Source: Clostridiales bacterium (GTDB lineage: Bacteria; Bacillota; Clostridia; Oscillospirales; Acutalibacteraceae). Taken from it: a DNA stretch of 16,039 bases. Numbering within the stretch: the first letter of the stretch is position 1; the number at the start of each line of letters is the position of its first letter. The DNA lies in NCBI GenBank assembly GCA_020860025.1, contig JAJBVC010000116.1, positions 1-16,039 on the forward strand. The letters are read 5' to 3'. The translations under genes and the position numbers were made by a program. The notes under the pieces were generated by a model. It saw only the letters and a list, made by a program, of their open reading frames with translations. It ran no database searches and was not told the origin of the DNA. Below are positions 6,137 through 13,973 of the stretch, piece after piece.

Positions 6137-9100
6137 TAGTTCTTGTAATTGTTCAAGATTTAAAATTTCGTCGCTGCCCTCTGATGAGAAATAGCTTGGA
6201 ACGACATCAACATCTCTGAACACATCCATACCTGTGCCGGCGGGAACAAGCTTACCGATAATAACATTTTCCTTAAGACCGATAAGCGGATCGCTCTTGC
6301 CTCTGATAGCGGCATCGGTAAGAACTCTTGTAGTTTCCTGGAATGATGCGGCGGAAAGGAATGAATCGGTAGCAAGCGACGCTTTTGTAATACCCATAAG
6401 AATAGGAATATACGTTGCGTGTTTAAGGTCTGCTTCACCTGCTTCAATTCTCTTGTCAATCATTTCGTTTGCCTCGTCAACAGCAGCAACATCAACAGTT
6501 GTTCCGGGAACAAGATCAGTGTCGCCCGCTTCATCGACCGTACATTTTTTAAGCATCTGACGAACAATAACCTCAATGTGCTTATCGTTAATATCAACAC
6601 CCTGTGTACGGTATGCAAACTGAACTTCTTTGATAAGATAGTTGTAAACAGCCTCTTCACCTAAAATTGCAAGAACATCATGCGGATTTACAGCACCGAG
6701 AGTAAGCTCTGTGCCCTTTTGGATATGAGCGCCCTCTACAATATTTTCGCAAAGACGAGCACCGTAAGGAATGAGATATTTCTTTTCCTCTGCGGTTTCT
6801 TTATTGAACACAATAACATGATTGCTCTTCTTGATTTCCTCAAATCTGACGTCGCCCTCAATTTCGGAGAGAATTGCAAGCTGCTTCGGCTTTCTTGCCT
6901 CGAAAAGTTCCTCAACACGAGGAAGACCCTGTGTAATATCAGCACCGCCGGCAACACCGCCTGTATGGAACGTTCTCATTGTAAGCTGTGTACCGGGCTC
7001 ACCGATAGACTGAGCCGCAATAATACCAACCGCTTCGCCGACCTGAACAGGCTCATTGAAAGCAAGGTTTGAACCGTAACATTTACGACAAACGCCGTGA
7101 CGTGATTTACAAGTGATAAGTGAACGGATTTTAACCGATTCTATGCCTGCGTCAACAATACGCTTAGCGTCGTCGGCAGTCATCATTTTATCTGTTTCCA
7201 TCAATACTTCGCCTGTTTTAGGATCAATAACAGGTTCAACAACGTAACGGCCTGTAAGTCTTTCCTCAAGAGGTTCAAGCACACGGTTGCCGTCCATAAT
7301 TTTTGAAACGACAATTCCGTCATGACATCCGCAGTCGTTATCACGAATAATAACATCCTGCGATACGTCAACAAGACGACGTGTAAGATAACCTGAGTCG
7401 GCTGTACGAAGAGCCGTATCTGCAAGACCTTTACGAGCACCACGAGAAGAAATGAAATATTCAAGAATATTAAGGCCTTCACGGTAATTTGCACGAATAG
7501 GTACCTCGATTGTCTTACCTGCCGTGTTAGCGATAAGACCTCTCATACCGGCAAGCTGACGAAGCTGTGATGTACTACCACGAGCACCTGAGTCAACCAT
7601 CATATGAATCGGGTTATGAGCGCCGTCAAAATTACTTGTAAGCTCGTTTGAAACCTTATTTGTACAATCTTCCCAGGCCTTAATAACGGCTGATGAACGC
7701 TCATCATTAGTGATAAGACCGAAATTGTAGTTGTTTGTGATTTCATCAACTTTCTTTTCCGCTTCGGCAAGATATTCTTTCTTCTTTTCAGGAATAAGTG
7801 CGTCAATAACGGCAACTGTAGTACCTGAAACTGTTGAATATTTATAGCCCTGTGCTTTAAGTTCATCAAGCACTTTTGAAGCGATTGAAACGCCGTGAAC
7901 ATTGATACATTTTTCAACAATTTGACCGAGCTGTTTCTTCTTAACAACGAAAGAAACCTCAAGTTCAAACGCATTATCAGGATTTGAACGGTCAACGAAG
8001 CCTAAATCCTGCGGAACCGGTTTGTTGAAAATAACACGACCGATAGTTGTTTTAACAAGTTTTGTTTTTGTTTGACCGTCAATTTCTTTAGTAAAACGAA
8101 TCAAACATTCCGAATGAAGACCGAGAGAGCCTTCGCTGTAAGCCATCATAGCCTCATCTTGGTCACGGTATATATTATACCTTGTAATCTCCTCGCCATT
8201 CACAATTTCCTTATGTGGACAGCCCGGTTCTCCGTCTTTAATCATTGTAAGATAATATGAACCGATAACCATATCCTGTGTAGGAACTGTTACAGGCTTG
8301 CCGTCTGACGGCTTAAGCAAATTGTTTGCGGCAAGCATAAGCATTCTTGCCTCGGCTTGAGCCTCTGCCGAAAGCGGTACGTGAACAGCCATTTGGTCAC
8401 CGTCAAAGTCGGCGTTAAACGCTGTACAAGCAAGCGGGTGAAGCTTTATTGCTCTGCCTTCAACAAGCACAGGCTCAAAAGCCTGAATACCCAAACGGTG
8501 AAGCGTGGGGGCACGGTTAAGCAATACAGGGTGATCCTTGATTACAACCTCAAGGCAATCCCATACTTCCGGTCTGTTTGCACGTTCAACCATTTTTCTT
8601 GCAGATTTAATATTTGACGCTGTGCCCTGCTCAACGAGCATTTTCATTACGAAAGGCTTGAACAGTTCGATAGCCATTTCCTTAGGAAGACCGCACTGGT
8701 GCATTTTAAGTTCAGGGCCTACAACGATAACCGAACGTCCCGAATAGTCAACACGCTTACCAAGCAAGTTCTGACGGAAACGTCCCTGCTTACCTTTAAG
8801 CATATCCGAAAGTGATTTAAGCGGTCTGTTGTTGCCGCCCGTAACAGGTCTGCCACGACGACCGTTATCTATAAGTGCGTCTACAGCTTCCTGAAGCATA
8901 CGTTTTTCATTGCGTACAATAATTTCAGGTGCGCCGAGTTCAAGTAATCTTTTAAGACGATTGTTTCTGTTAATAACACGTCTGTAAAGGTCGTTAAGGT
9001 CAGATGTTGCAAATCTGCCGCCGTCAAGCTGTACCATAGGTCTGAGATCCGGCGGAATAACAGGAAGCACGTCAAGTATCATCCACTCAAGCTTGTTGCC

Positions 9101-9760
9101 GCTGTTATAGAAAGCGTCAACTACATCAAGCCTTTTAAGCAGACGAACTCTTTTTTGACCTGTCGCACCCTCAAGCTCTTCTGCAAGCTCTGCACGAAGC
9201 TGTGCGACATCAATGTCCTGAAGCAGTTCTTTTATAGCTTCGGCACCCATACCTGCCTTAAAGTCGTCCTCGTATCTCTCACGCATTTCAGCATATTCTT
9301 TTTCATTGAGAATCTGCTTTTTTTCAAGCGGAGTATCGCCGGGATCGGTTACGATATAAAGTGCAAAGTAAAGCACTTTTTCAAGATACCTTGGGCTGAT
9401 ATCAAGAACAAGACCAAGCCTGCTCGGTATACCCTTGAAATACCAAATATGTGAAACGGGAGCGGCAAGCTCGATATGACCCATACGCTCACGGCGAACC
9501 TTTGAACGTGTAATTTCAACTCCGCAGCGTTCACACACCTTGCCCTTGTAGCGTACTCTCTTGTACTTTCCGCAGTGACATTCCCAGTCCTTCATAGGGC
9601 CGAAAATTCTTTCGCAGAACAAGCCGTCACGCTCGGGCTTCAGAGTTCTGTAATTTATTGTTTCGGGTTTTGTAACCTCACCATGAGACCATTCACGAAT
9701 CTTTTCAGGTGATGCAAGACCGATTTTTATTGAACTGAATTCATTTTCTAAATTATTCAT
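6116..9760 (-). CDS. rpoC: DNA-directed RNA polymerase subunit beta'
   Basis: The beta' subunit, 1214 residues, forms one pincer and much of the active centre of RNA polymerase. Visible in order are the N-terminal zinc ribbon (C61, C63, C76, C79), the NADFDGD catalytic loop (449-455) with the three Mg-binding aspartates, the bridge helix around MVDSGARGSTSQLRQ (721-735), a second zinc site (C810 or C812, C884, C891, C894) and the trigger loop around MRTFHTGGV (928-936). Length is close to B. subtilis beta' (about 1200) and there is no large trigger-loop insertion of the proteobacterial type. GGAG sits about 10 nt before the ATG, and the rpoB-rpoC gap is 42 nt, so the two are cotranscribed. 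The final codons double as the -35 region of the rpsL promoter. Confidence 0.98.
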   Translation of the reverse strand: MNNLENEFSSIKIGLASPEKIREWSHGEVTKPETINYRTLKPERDGLFCERIFGPMKDWECHCGKYKRVRYKGKVCERCGVEITRSKVRRERMGHIELAAPVSHIWYFKGIPSRLGLVLDISPRYLEKVLYFALYIVTDPGDTPLEKKQILNEKEYAEMRERYEDDFKAGMGAEAIKELLQDIDVAQLRAELAEELEGATGQKRVRLLKRLDVVDAFYNSGNKLEWMILDVLPVIPPDLRPMVQLDGGRFATSDLNDLYRRVINRNNRLKRLLELGAPEIIVRNEKRMLQEAVDALIDNGRRGRPVTGGNNRPLKSLSDMLKGKQGRFRQNLLGKRVDYSGRSVIVVGPELKMHQCGLPKEMAIELFKPFVMKMLVEQGTASNIKSARKMVERANRPEVWDCLEVVIKDHPVLLNRAPTLHRLGIQAFEPVLVEGRAIKLHPLACTAFNADFDGDQMAVHVPLSAEAQAEARMLMLAANNLLKPSDGKPVTVPTQDMVIGSYYLTMIKDGEPGCPHKEIVNGEEITRYNIYRDQDEAMMAYSEGSLGLHSECLIRFTKEIDGQTKTKLVKTTIGRVIFNKPVPQDLGFVDRSNPDNAFELEVSFVVKKKQLGQIVEKCINVHGVSIASKVLDELKAQGYKYSTVSGTTVAVIDALIPEKKKEYLAEAEKKVDEITNNYNFGLITNDERSSAVIKAWEDCTNKVSNELTSNFDGAHNPIHMMVDSGARGSTSQLRQLAGMRGLIANTAGKTIEVPIRANYREGLNILEYFISSRGARKGLADTALRTADSGYLTRRLVDVSQDVIIRDNDCGCHDGIVVSKIMDGNRVLEPLEERLTGRYVVEPVIDPKTGEVLMETDKMMTADDAKRIVDAGIESVKIRSLITCKSRHGVCRKCYGSNLAFNEPVQVGEAVGIIAAQSIGEPGTQLTMRTFHTGGVAGGADITQGLPRVEELFEARKPKQLAILSEIEGDVRFEEIKKSNHVIVFNKETAEEKKYLIPYGARLCENIVEGAHIQKGTELTLGAVNPHDVLAILGEEAVYNYLIKEVQFAYRTQGVDINDKHIEVIVRQMLKKCTVDEAGDTDLVPGTTVDVAAVDEANEMIDKRIEAGEADLKHATYIPILMGITKASLATDSFLSAASFQETTRVLTDAAIRGKSDPLIGLKENVIIGKLVPAGTGMDVFRDVDVVPSYFSSEGSDEILNLEQLQELLTNTMQ

Positions 9761-9802
9761 TATGGAAGCACTCCTTCTTTATATTTATCAGCGGAAGTCA
9801 TA

Positions 9803-12800
9803 TCAGAATTCTTCTTCACTATCATAACCATTGTCATAACTGTTATCATAGCCGTCATCATTTTCATCGTCACTGCTTTGTGAATCGGCAAATAAAGATG
9901 CGAAATCGTCTGATTGACTTGCTTCCGAGCTTTCACCTTCTGCGTTTTCAACTCCGAAGCCTTCCTGACCCTCAAAGTCGTTTACAGTGGTGAACGCTTG
10001 TTCATCAATTGGCTTAATGCCTGTTCCGTCATCCAAATCCTGTTTAAGTTCAACCTCGTTGCCGTCTTTGTCTAACACCTTAGTATCAAGACCGAGAGCC
10101 TGAAGTTCCTTAAACAAAACTTTAAATGATTCGGGTGTGCCTGATTTAGGAATATTTTCACCTTTAACGATTGCTTCATAGGTGTTTACACGACCTACGA
10201 CATCATCGGATTTAATTGTAATAATTTCCTGAAGCGTATATGCTGCACCGTAAGCTTCCAATGCCCAAACTTCCATTTCACCGAAACGCTGGCCGCCGAA
10301 CTGAGCTTTACCGCCCAAAGGCTGCTGCGTTACAAGGCTGTAAGGGCCTGTAGAACGTGCATGAATTTTATCATCAACAAGGTGGTGAAGTTTTAAGAAG
10401 TACATATAACCTACGGTAATACGGTTATCAAATTTTTCACCGGTTCGTCCATCGATAAGTTCTGTTTTTCCGTCATAGACTTTGTTGCCGTTTTCATCTA
10501 CATAATAACCAATATCCGCAAGTTCAAGACATTTACGAATATCTTCCTCATGAGCTCCGTCAAATACAGGCGTCATCATTTTCCATCCGAGCGCCATTGC
10601 GGCATAGCCGAGATGAACCTCAAGCACCTGACCAATATTCATACGTGACGGTACACCGAGAGGATTAAGCACAATATCAAGCGGACGTCCGTCTGGAAGA
10701 AACGGCATATCTTCCTGAGGAAGAATTCTTGAAACAACGCCCTTGTTTCCGTGACGACCAGCCATTTTGTCGCCGACCTGAATTTTACGCTTTTGAGCAA
10801 TATAAACACGAACTACTTTATTTACACCGGGTGAAAGTTCGTCGCTGTTTGCACGAGTAAACACTTTTACGTCAACGACTATACCGTATTCACCGTGAGG
10901 CAAACGCATTGAAGTATCACGTACTTCTCTTGCCTTTTCACCGAAGATTGCACGAAGGAGTCTCTCTTCCGCCGTAAGTTCGGTTTCTCCCTTCGGAGTT
11001 ACCTTACCGACAAGAATGTCGCCCGAACGAACTTCAGCACCTACACGGATAATACCGTCGGCATCCAAATCTTTAAGAGCGTCCTCGCCGACGTTAGGAA
11101 TATCTCTTGTGATTTCTTCGGGACCGAGCTTTGTATCACGTGACTCAATCTCGTGTTCTTCAATATGGATAGATGTGTAAACATCATCACGAACTATCTT
11201 TTCATTTATGAGAACAGCGTCCTCATAGTTATAACCTTCCCACGTCATAAAGCCTATGAGCGCATTCTTACCGAGTGAAATTTCACCGTTGCACGTTGCG
11301 GGGCCGTCGGCAATAACCTGTCCGCCCTCAACAGTCTGATGAAGTGAAACTATCGGACGCTGATTGATACAAGTACCTTGGTTTGAACCTGAGAATTTAA
11401 CAAGTTCATATTTATCAACTTCGCCCGGCTTAACGGTAATTTCTATAGTATCGGCATCGACTGCCGTTACGGTACCTCCACGCTTTGCGATTACTACAAC
11501 GCCTGAATCGTAAGCCGCTTTATATTCCATACCGGTTCCTACTACAGGAGCTTGAGTTTTAAGAAGCGGTACTGCCTGACGCTGCATGTTAGCACCCATA
11601 AGAGCACGGTTAGCGTCGTCGTTTTCAAGGAACGGAATCATTGCTGTAGCGACCGAAACTACCATTTTAGGAGATACGTCCATATAATCAACTCTCTCAG
11701 GAGGGAGAGTAAGGAACTCATCACGATAACGGCAAGTTACTCTTGTATTGGCAAATTTGCCTTCGTCATCAAGAGGCTCGTTAGCCTGCGCAACAACATA
11801 ATTATCCTCAACATCGGCTGTCATATAAACAACTTCGTCTGTAACAACGCCTGTTTCTTTATCAACCTTACGGTACGGAGCTTCAATAAATCCGTACTCA
11901 TTAAGACGGCTGTAACAAGCAAGATATGAAATCAAGCCGATGTTAGGGCCTTCGGGAGTTTCGATAGGACACATACGTCCGTAATGGGTATAATGTACGT
12001 CACGAACTTCAAATCCTGCACGATCTCTTGAAAGACCGCCGGGGCCGAGTGCCGAAAGTCTTCTCTTATGAGTTAATTCGGCAAGAGGATTGTTCTGATC
12101 CATAAACTGCGAAAGAGGTGATGATCCGAAGAACTCTTTAATCGCAGCAACTACAGGTCTGATATTTATTAACGCCTGAGGTGTGATTGAACCGTCCTCA
12201 TCCTGAGCCTGCAATGTCATACGCTCACGGATAACTCTTTCCATTCTTGTAAATCCGATTCTGAACTGGTTTTGGAGAAGTTCGCCTACCGCACGGATTC
12301 TACGATTGCCAAGGTGGTCAATATCGTCAACCGAGCCTACGCCGTGCGCAAGATTTAAAAGATATGAAACTGTGGCAAAAACATCATCAACAGTTATATG
12401 CTTTGGAATAAGATCATCGCAGTGAAGTTCAATTTCTTCACGAAGTGCCGTTTCGTCGCCGTCGCATCTCTCAAGAATTTCAGAAAGAGCTCTGTAAGAA
12501 ACTTTTTCGTTAATTCCGTACGGCTTGCAGTCAAAGTCAACATATTTATTTATGTCAACCATACCGTTTGAAACGATTTTTATTTCTCTGCCCTCTACAT
12601 CAATATAAGCGGACATAACGCCTGCGTTTTCGATTTCAATAGCTTTTTCTTCTGAAATCTTTTCACCTGCGTCCGCAAGAAATTCACCCTGAGGTGAAAT
12701 AACAGGCTGAGACAAAACCTGACCTTTAAGCCTGTCACTGATAGCGAGCTTCTTGTTATATTTGTATCTGCCGACTCTCGAAAGGTCATATCTGTGTGCG

Positions 12801-13585
12801 TCAAAAAACAGTCCGTCAAGATGTGACTGTGCGGATTCAAGCGTTGGCGGCTCACCCGGGCGAAGCTTTTTGTAAACTTCAAGCAAAGCCTCTTCCTGAT
12901 TCTTAGTGGTATCTTTTTCGATTGTTGCGAGTATTCTTTCATCGTCGCCGAAGAAATCTACAATTTCGGAATCGGTACCAAGACCGAGCGAACGAATAAA
13001 CGTTGTAATGAAAATCTTTCTGTTTTTATCAATACGAACATAGAACAAATCGTTGGCGTCTGTTTCATATTCAAGCCAAGCGCCACGGTTTGGAATTACT
13101 GTATTTGTAAAAAGTTCTTTACCGGTTTTATCGTGATCCATATGGTAGTAAACACCGGGAGAACGAACGAGCTGAGATACAATACATCTTTCAGCACCGT
13201 TAATAACGAATGTTCCTGCGTCCGTCATCCAAGGGAGATCACCCATAAATACAGTGTTTTCTTTAACCTCGCCTGTCTCTTTATTTACAAGGCGGGCTCT
13301 GACCTTGAGCGGTCTTGCGTAAGTAACGTCACGAGCCTTACACTGCGCAATAGAATATTTTGGTTCATCGTCGATTGTATAGTCAATGAAATCAAGCACA
13401 AGGTTACCGCTGTAATCGCTGATTGAACCGATGTCCTTGAACACTTCCCTTAACCCTTCATCGAGAAACCATTGGTAGGAGCTCTTTTGCACTTCAATAA
13501 GATTAGGCATTTTCATAACCTCATTGATTTTTGCAAAGCTCTTTCTTGTGGTAGTACCGAGATGTACATCTTTCACATTTACCAT
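9803..13585 (-). CDS. rpoB: DNA-directed RNA polymerase subunit beta
   Basis: The beta subunit, 1260 residues, carries the rifampicin pocket and part of the active centre. The rifampicin region lies at residues 489-515 (PLSQFMDQNNPLAELTHKRR and following), with the usual resistance positions Asp, His and Ser wild type but Pro489 where E. coli has Gln510. Further motifs include CPIETPEGPNIGL (538-550), GRHGNKGV and the C-terminal GGKAQFGGQRFGEMEVWALEA clamp segment. The last 55 or so residues are an acidic Ser/Asp/Glu-rich tail ending in repeated GYDN/SYDN units. The start chosen is ATG at 13583-13585, with GGAG 8 nt upstream and MVNVKDVHLG as the expected N-terminus. An in-frame GTG three codons earlier overlaps that Shine-Dalgarno. 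It is first in its transcript, with its own promoter and a leader of about 140 nt. Confidence 0.98.
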   Translation of the reverse strand: MVNVKDVHLGTTTRKSFAKINEVMKMPNLIEVQKSSYQWFLDEGLREVFKDIGSISDYSGNLVLDFIDYTIDDEPKYSIAQCKARDVTYARPLKVRARLVNKETGEVKENTVFMGDLPWMTDAGTFVINGAERCIVSQLVRSPGVYYHMDHDKTGKELFTNTVIPNRGAWLEYETDANDLFYVRIDKNRKIFITTFIRSLGLGTDSEIVDFFGDDERILATIEKDTTKNQEEALLEVYKKLRPGEPPTLESAQSHLDGLFFDAHRYDLSRVGRYKYNKKLAISDRLKGQVLSQPVISPQGEFLADAGEKISEEKAIEIENAGVMSAYIDVEGREIKIVSNGMVDINKYVDFDCKPYGINEKVSYRALSEILERCDGDETALREEIELHCDDLIPKHITVDDVFATVSYLLNLAHGVGSVDDIDHLGNRRIRAVGELLQNQFRIGFTRMERVIRERMTLQAQDEDGSITPQALINIRPVVAAIKEFFGSSPLSQFMDQNNPLAELTHKRRLSALGPGGLSRDRAGFEVRDVHYTHYGRMCPIETPEGPNIGLISYLACYSRLNEYGFIEAPYRKVDKETGVVTDEVVYMTADVEDNYVVAQANEPLDDEGKFANTRVTCRYRDEFLTLPPERVDYMDVSPKMVVSVATAMIPFLENDDANRALMGANMQRQAVPLLKTQAPVVGTGMEYKAAYDSGVVVIAKRGGTVTAVDADTIEITVKPGEVDKYELVKFSGSNQGTCINQRPIVSLHQTVEGGQVIADGPATCNGEISLGKNALIGFMTWEGYNYEDAVLINEKIVRDDVYTSIHIEEHEIESRDTKLGPEEITRDIPNVGEDALKDLDADGIIRVGAEVRSGDILVGKVTPKGETELTAEERLLRAIFGEKAREVRDTSMRLPHGEYGIVVDVKVFTRANSDELSPGVNKVVRVYIAQKRKIQVGDKMAGRHGNKGVVSRILPQEDMPFLPDGRPLDIVLNPLGVPSRMNIGQVLEVHLGYAAMALGWKMMTPVFDGAHEEDIRKCLELADIGYYVDENGNKVYDGKTELIDGRTGEKFDNRITVGYMYFLKLHHLVDDKIHARSTGPYSLVTQQPLGGKAQFGGQRFGEMEVWALEAYGAAYTLQEIITIKSDDVVGRVNTYEAIVKGENIPKSGTPESFKVLFKELQALGLDTKVLDKDGNEVELKQDLDDGTGIKPIDEQAFTTVNDFEGQEGFGVENAEGESSEASQSDDFASLFADSQSSDDENDDGYDNSYDNGYDSEEEF

Positions 13586-13652
13586 TAGAATCACTCCAAA
13601 TCATTAGTTTTTGCCATTTAAAACAAGAAGCCGAACGCACTTTTTTATAGCG

Positions 13653-13719
13653 AAAATGTAAACATTTTATGACCGAAAATAACAGCCAAAATGCCCTTAT
13701 GCGCATAAACTTCCATTTT
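13653..13719 (-). promoter_or_regulatory. rpoB leader with four paired hexamer repeats
   Basis: In the rpoB transcript the order is AAAATG (13714-13719), CATTTT (13688-13693), AAAATG (13663-13668), CATTTT (13653-13658). The outer pair encloses the perfect palindrome TTATGCGCATAA (13697-13708); the inner pair forms a 6-bp stem with a 4-base loop. Because all arms share one sequence, either 1:2 plus 3:4 or 2:3 can form. The stems are short and AT-rich, and no U-tract follows, so a regulatory role is a guess. Confidence 0.35.
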
Positions 13720-13732
13720 AAGGATGTTATAT

Positions 13733-13761
13733 AATATAAACTAAAGATAATGTAATGTCAA
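13733..13761 (-). promoter_or_regulatory. rpoB promoter
   Basis: On the minus strand a perfect TTGACA (13756-13761) is followed after 17 nt by TATATT (13733-13738), five of six matches. An A-tract directly upstream (AAAAAAA, plus-strand T run at 13764-13770) resembles an UP element. Predicted start near 13726 gives a leader of about 140 nt. It makes rpoB the first gene of its transcript. Confidence 0.8.
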
Positions 13762-13880
13762 CACTTTTTTTCGTTAAATTTGCCATATGGTAAAAACTTT
13801 TTAATACACGCCTCCTTGTGTTTCTTATTTTGGCGATAAATTCGCTACCAAACAAACTCTTATTTCATTAGATTTAATAA

Positions 13881-13909
13881 TTGATTTACCAACGTATATT
13901 TGTTATAAT
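13881..13909 (+). promoter_or_regulatory. Promoter of the binding-protein gene
   Basis: TTGATT (13881-13886), a 17-nt spacer and a perfect TATAAT (13904-13909), with TG one base before the -10 (extended -10). Predicted start near 13916 gives an AT-rich leader of about 58 nt. A TTCAA/TTGAA inverted repeat sits at the predicted start and could be an operator. Confidence 0.8.
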
Positions 13910-13973
13910 GTATTTTAATTCAAATTGAAATTAGTTAAATATATTTTATTATCATAAATTTTTGTGAAAGGCT

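Larger units (their letters stand above)
13586..13973. other. Divergent intergenic region between rpoB and the binding-protein gene
   Basis: This 388-base AT-rich region contains no gene. From left to right it holds the rpoB leader with paired AAAATG/CATTTT repeats (13653-13719), the rpoB promoter (13733-13761), an A/T-tract that may act as an UP element, an imperfect palindrome centred on CCATATGG (13779-13794), and a plus-strand promoter (13881-13909). A short inverted repeat TTCAA/TTGAA (13919-13929) lies at the plus-strand transcript start. The two promoters diverge and are about 120 bp apart. Confidence 0.7.

Noticed and set aside
9760..9975. 71-codon minus-strand ORF overlapping the rpoB end
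   Set aside because: It is an out-of-frame shadow of the acidic rpoB tail, with low-complexity Met/Thr/Val content and no ribosome-binding site.
152..13594. Many 60-130-codon frames antisense or out of frame within fusA, rpoC, rpoB and tuf
   Set aside because: All lie inside conserved housekeeping genes in another frame, lack ribosome-binding sites and recognisable domains, and reflect the codon bias of the true genes.
13811..13817. Perfect AAGGAGG Shine-Dalgarno sequence on the minus strand upstream of the rpoB promoter
   Set aside because: No open frame starts at a usable distance: the nearest start (GTG) hits a stop after two codons, and the next ATG is 24 nt away and opens a 20-codon frame. 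It also lies outside the predicted rpoB transcript.
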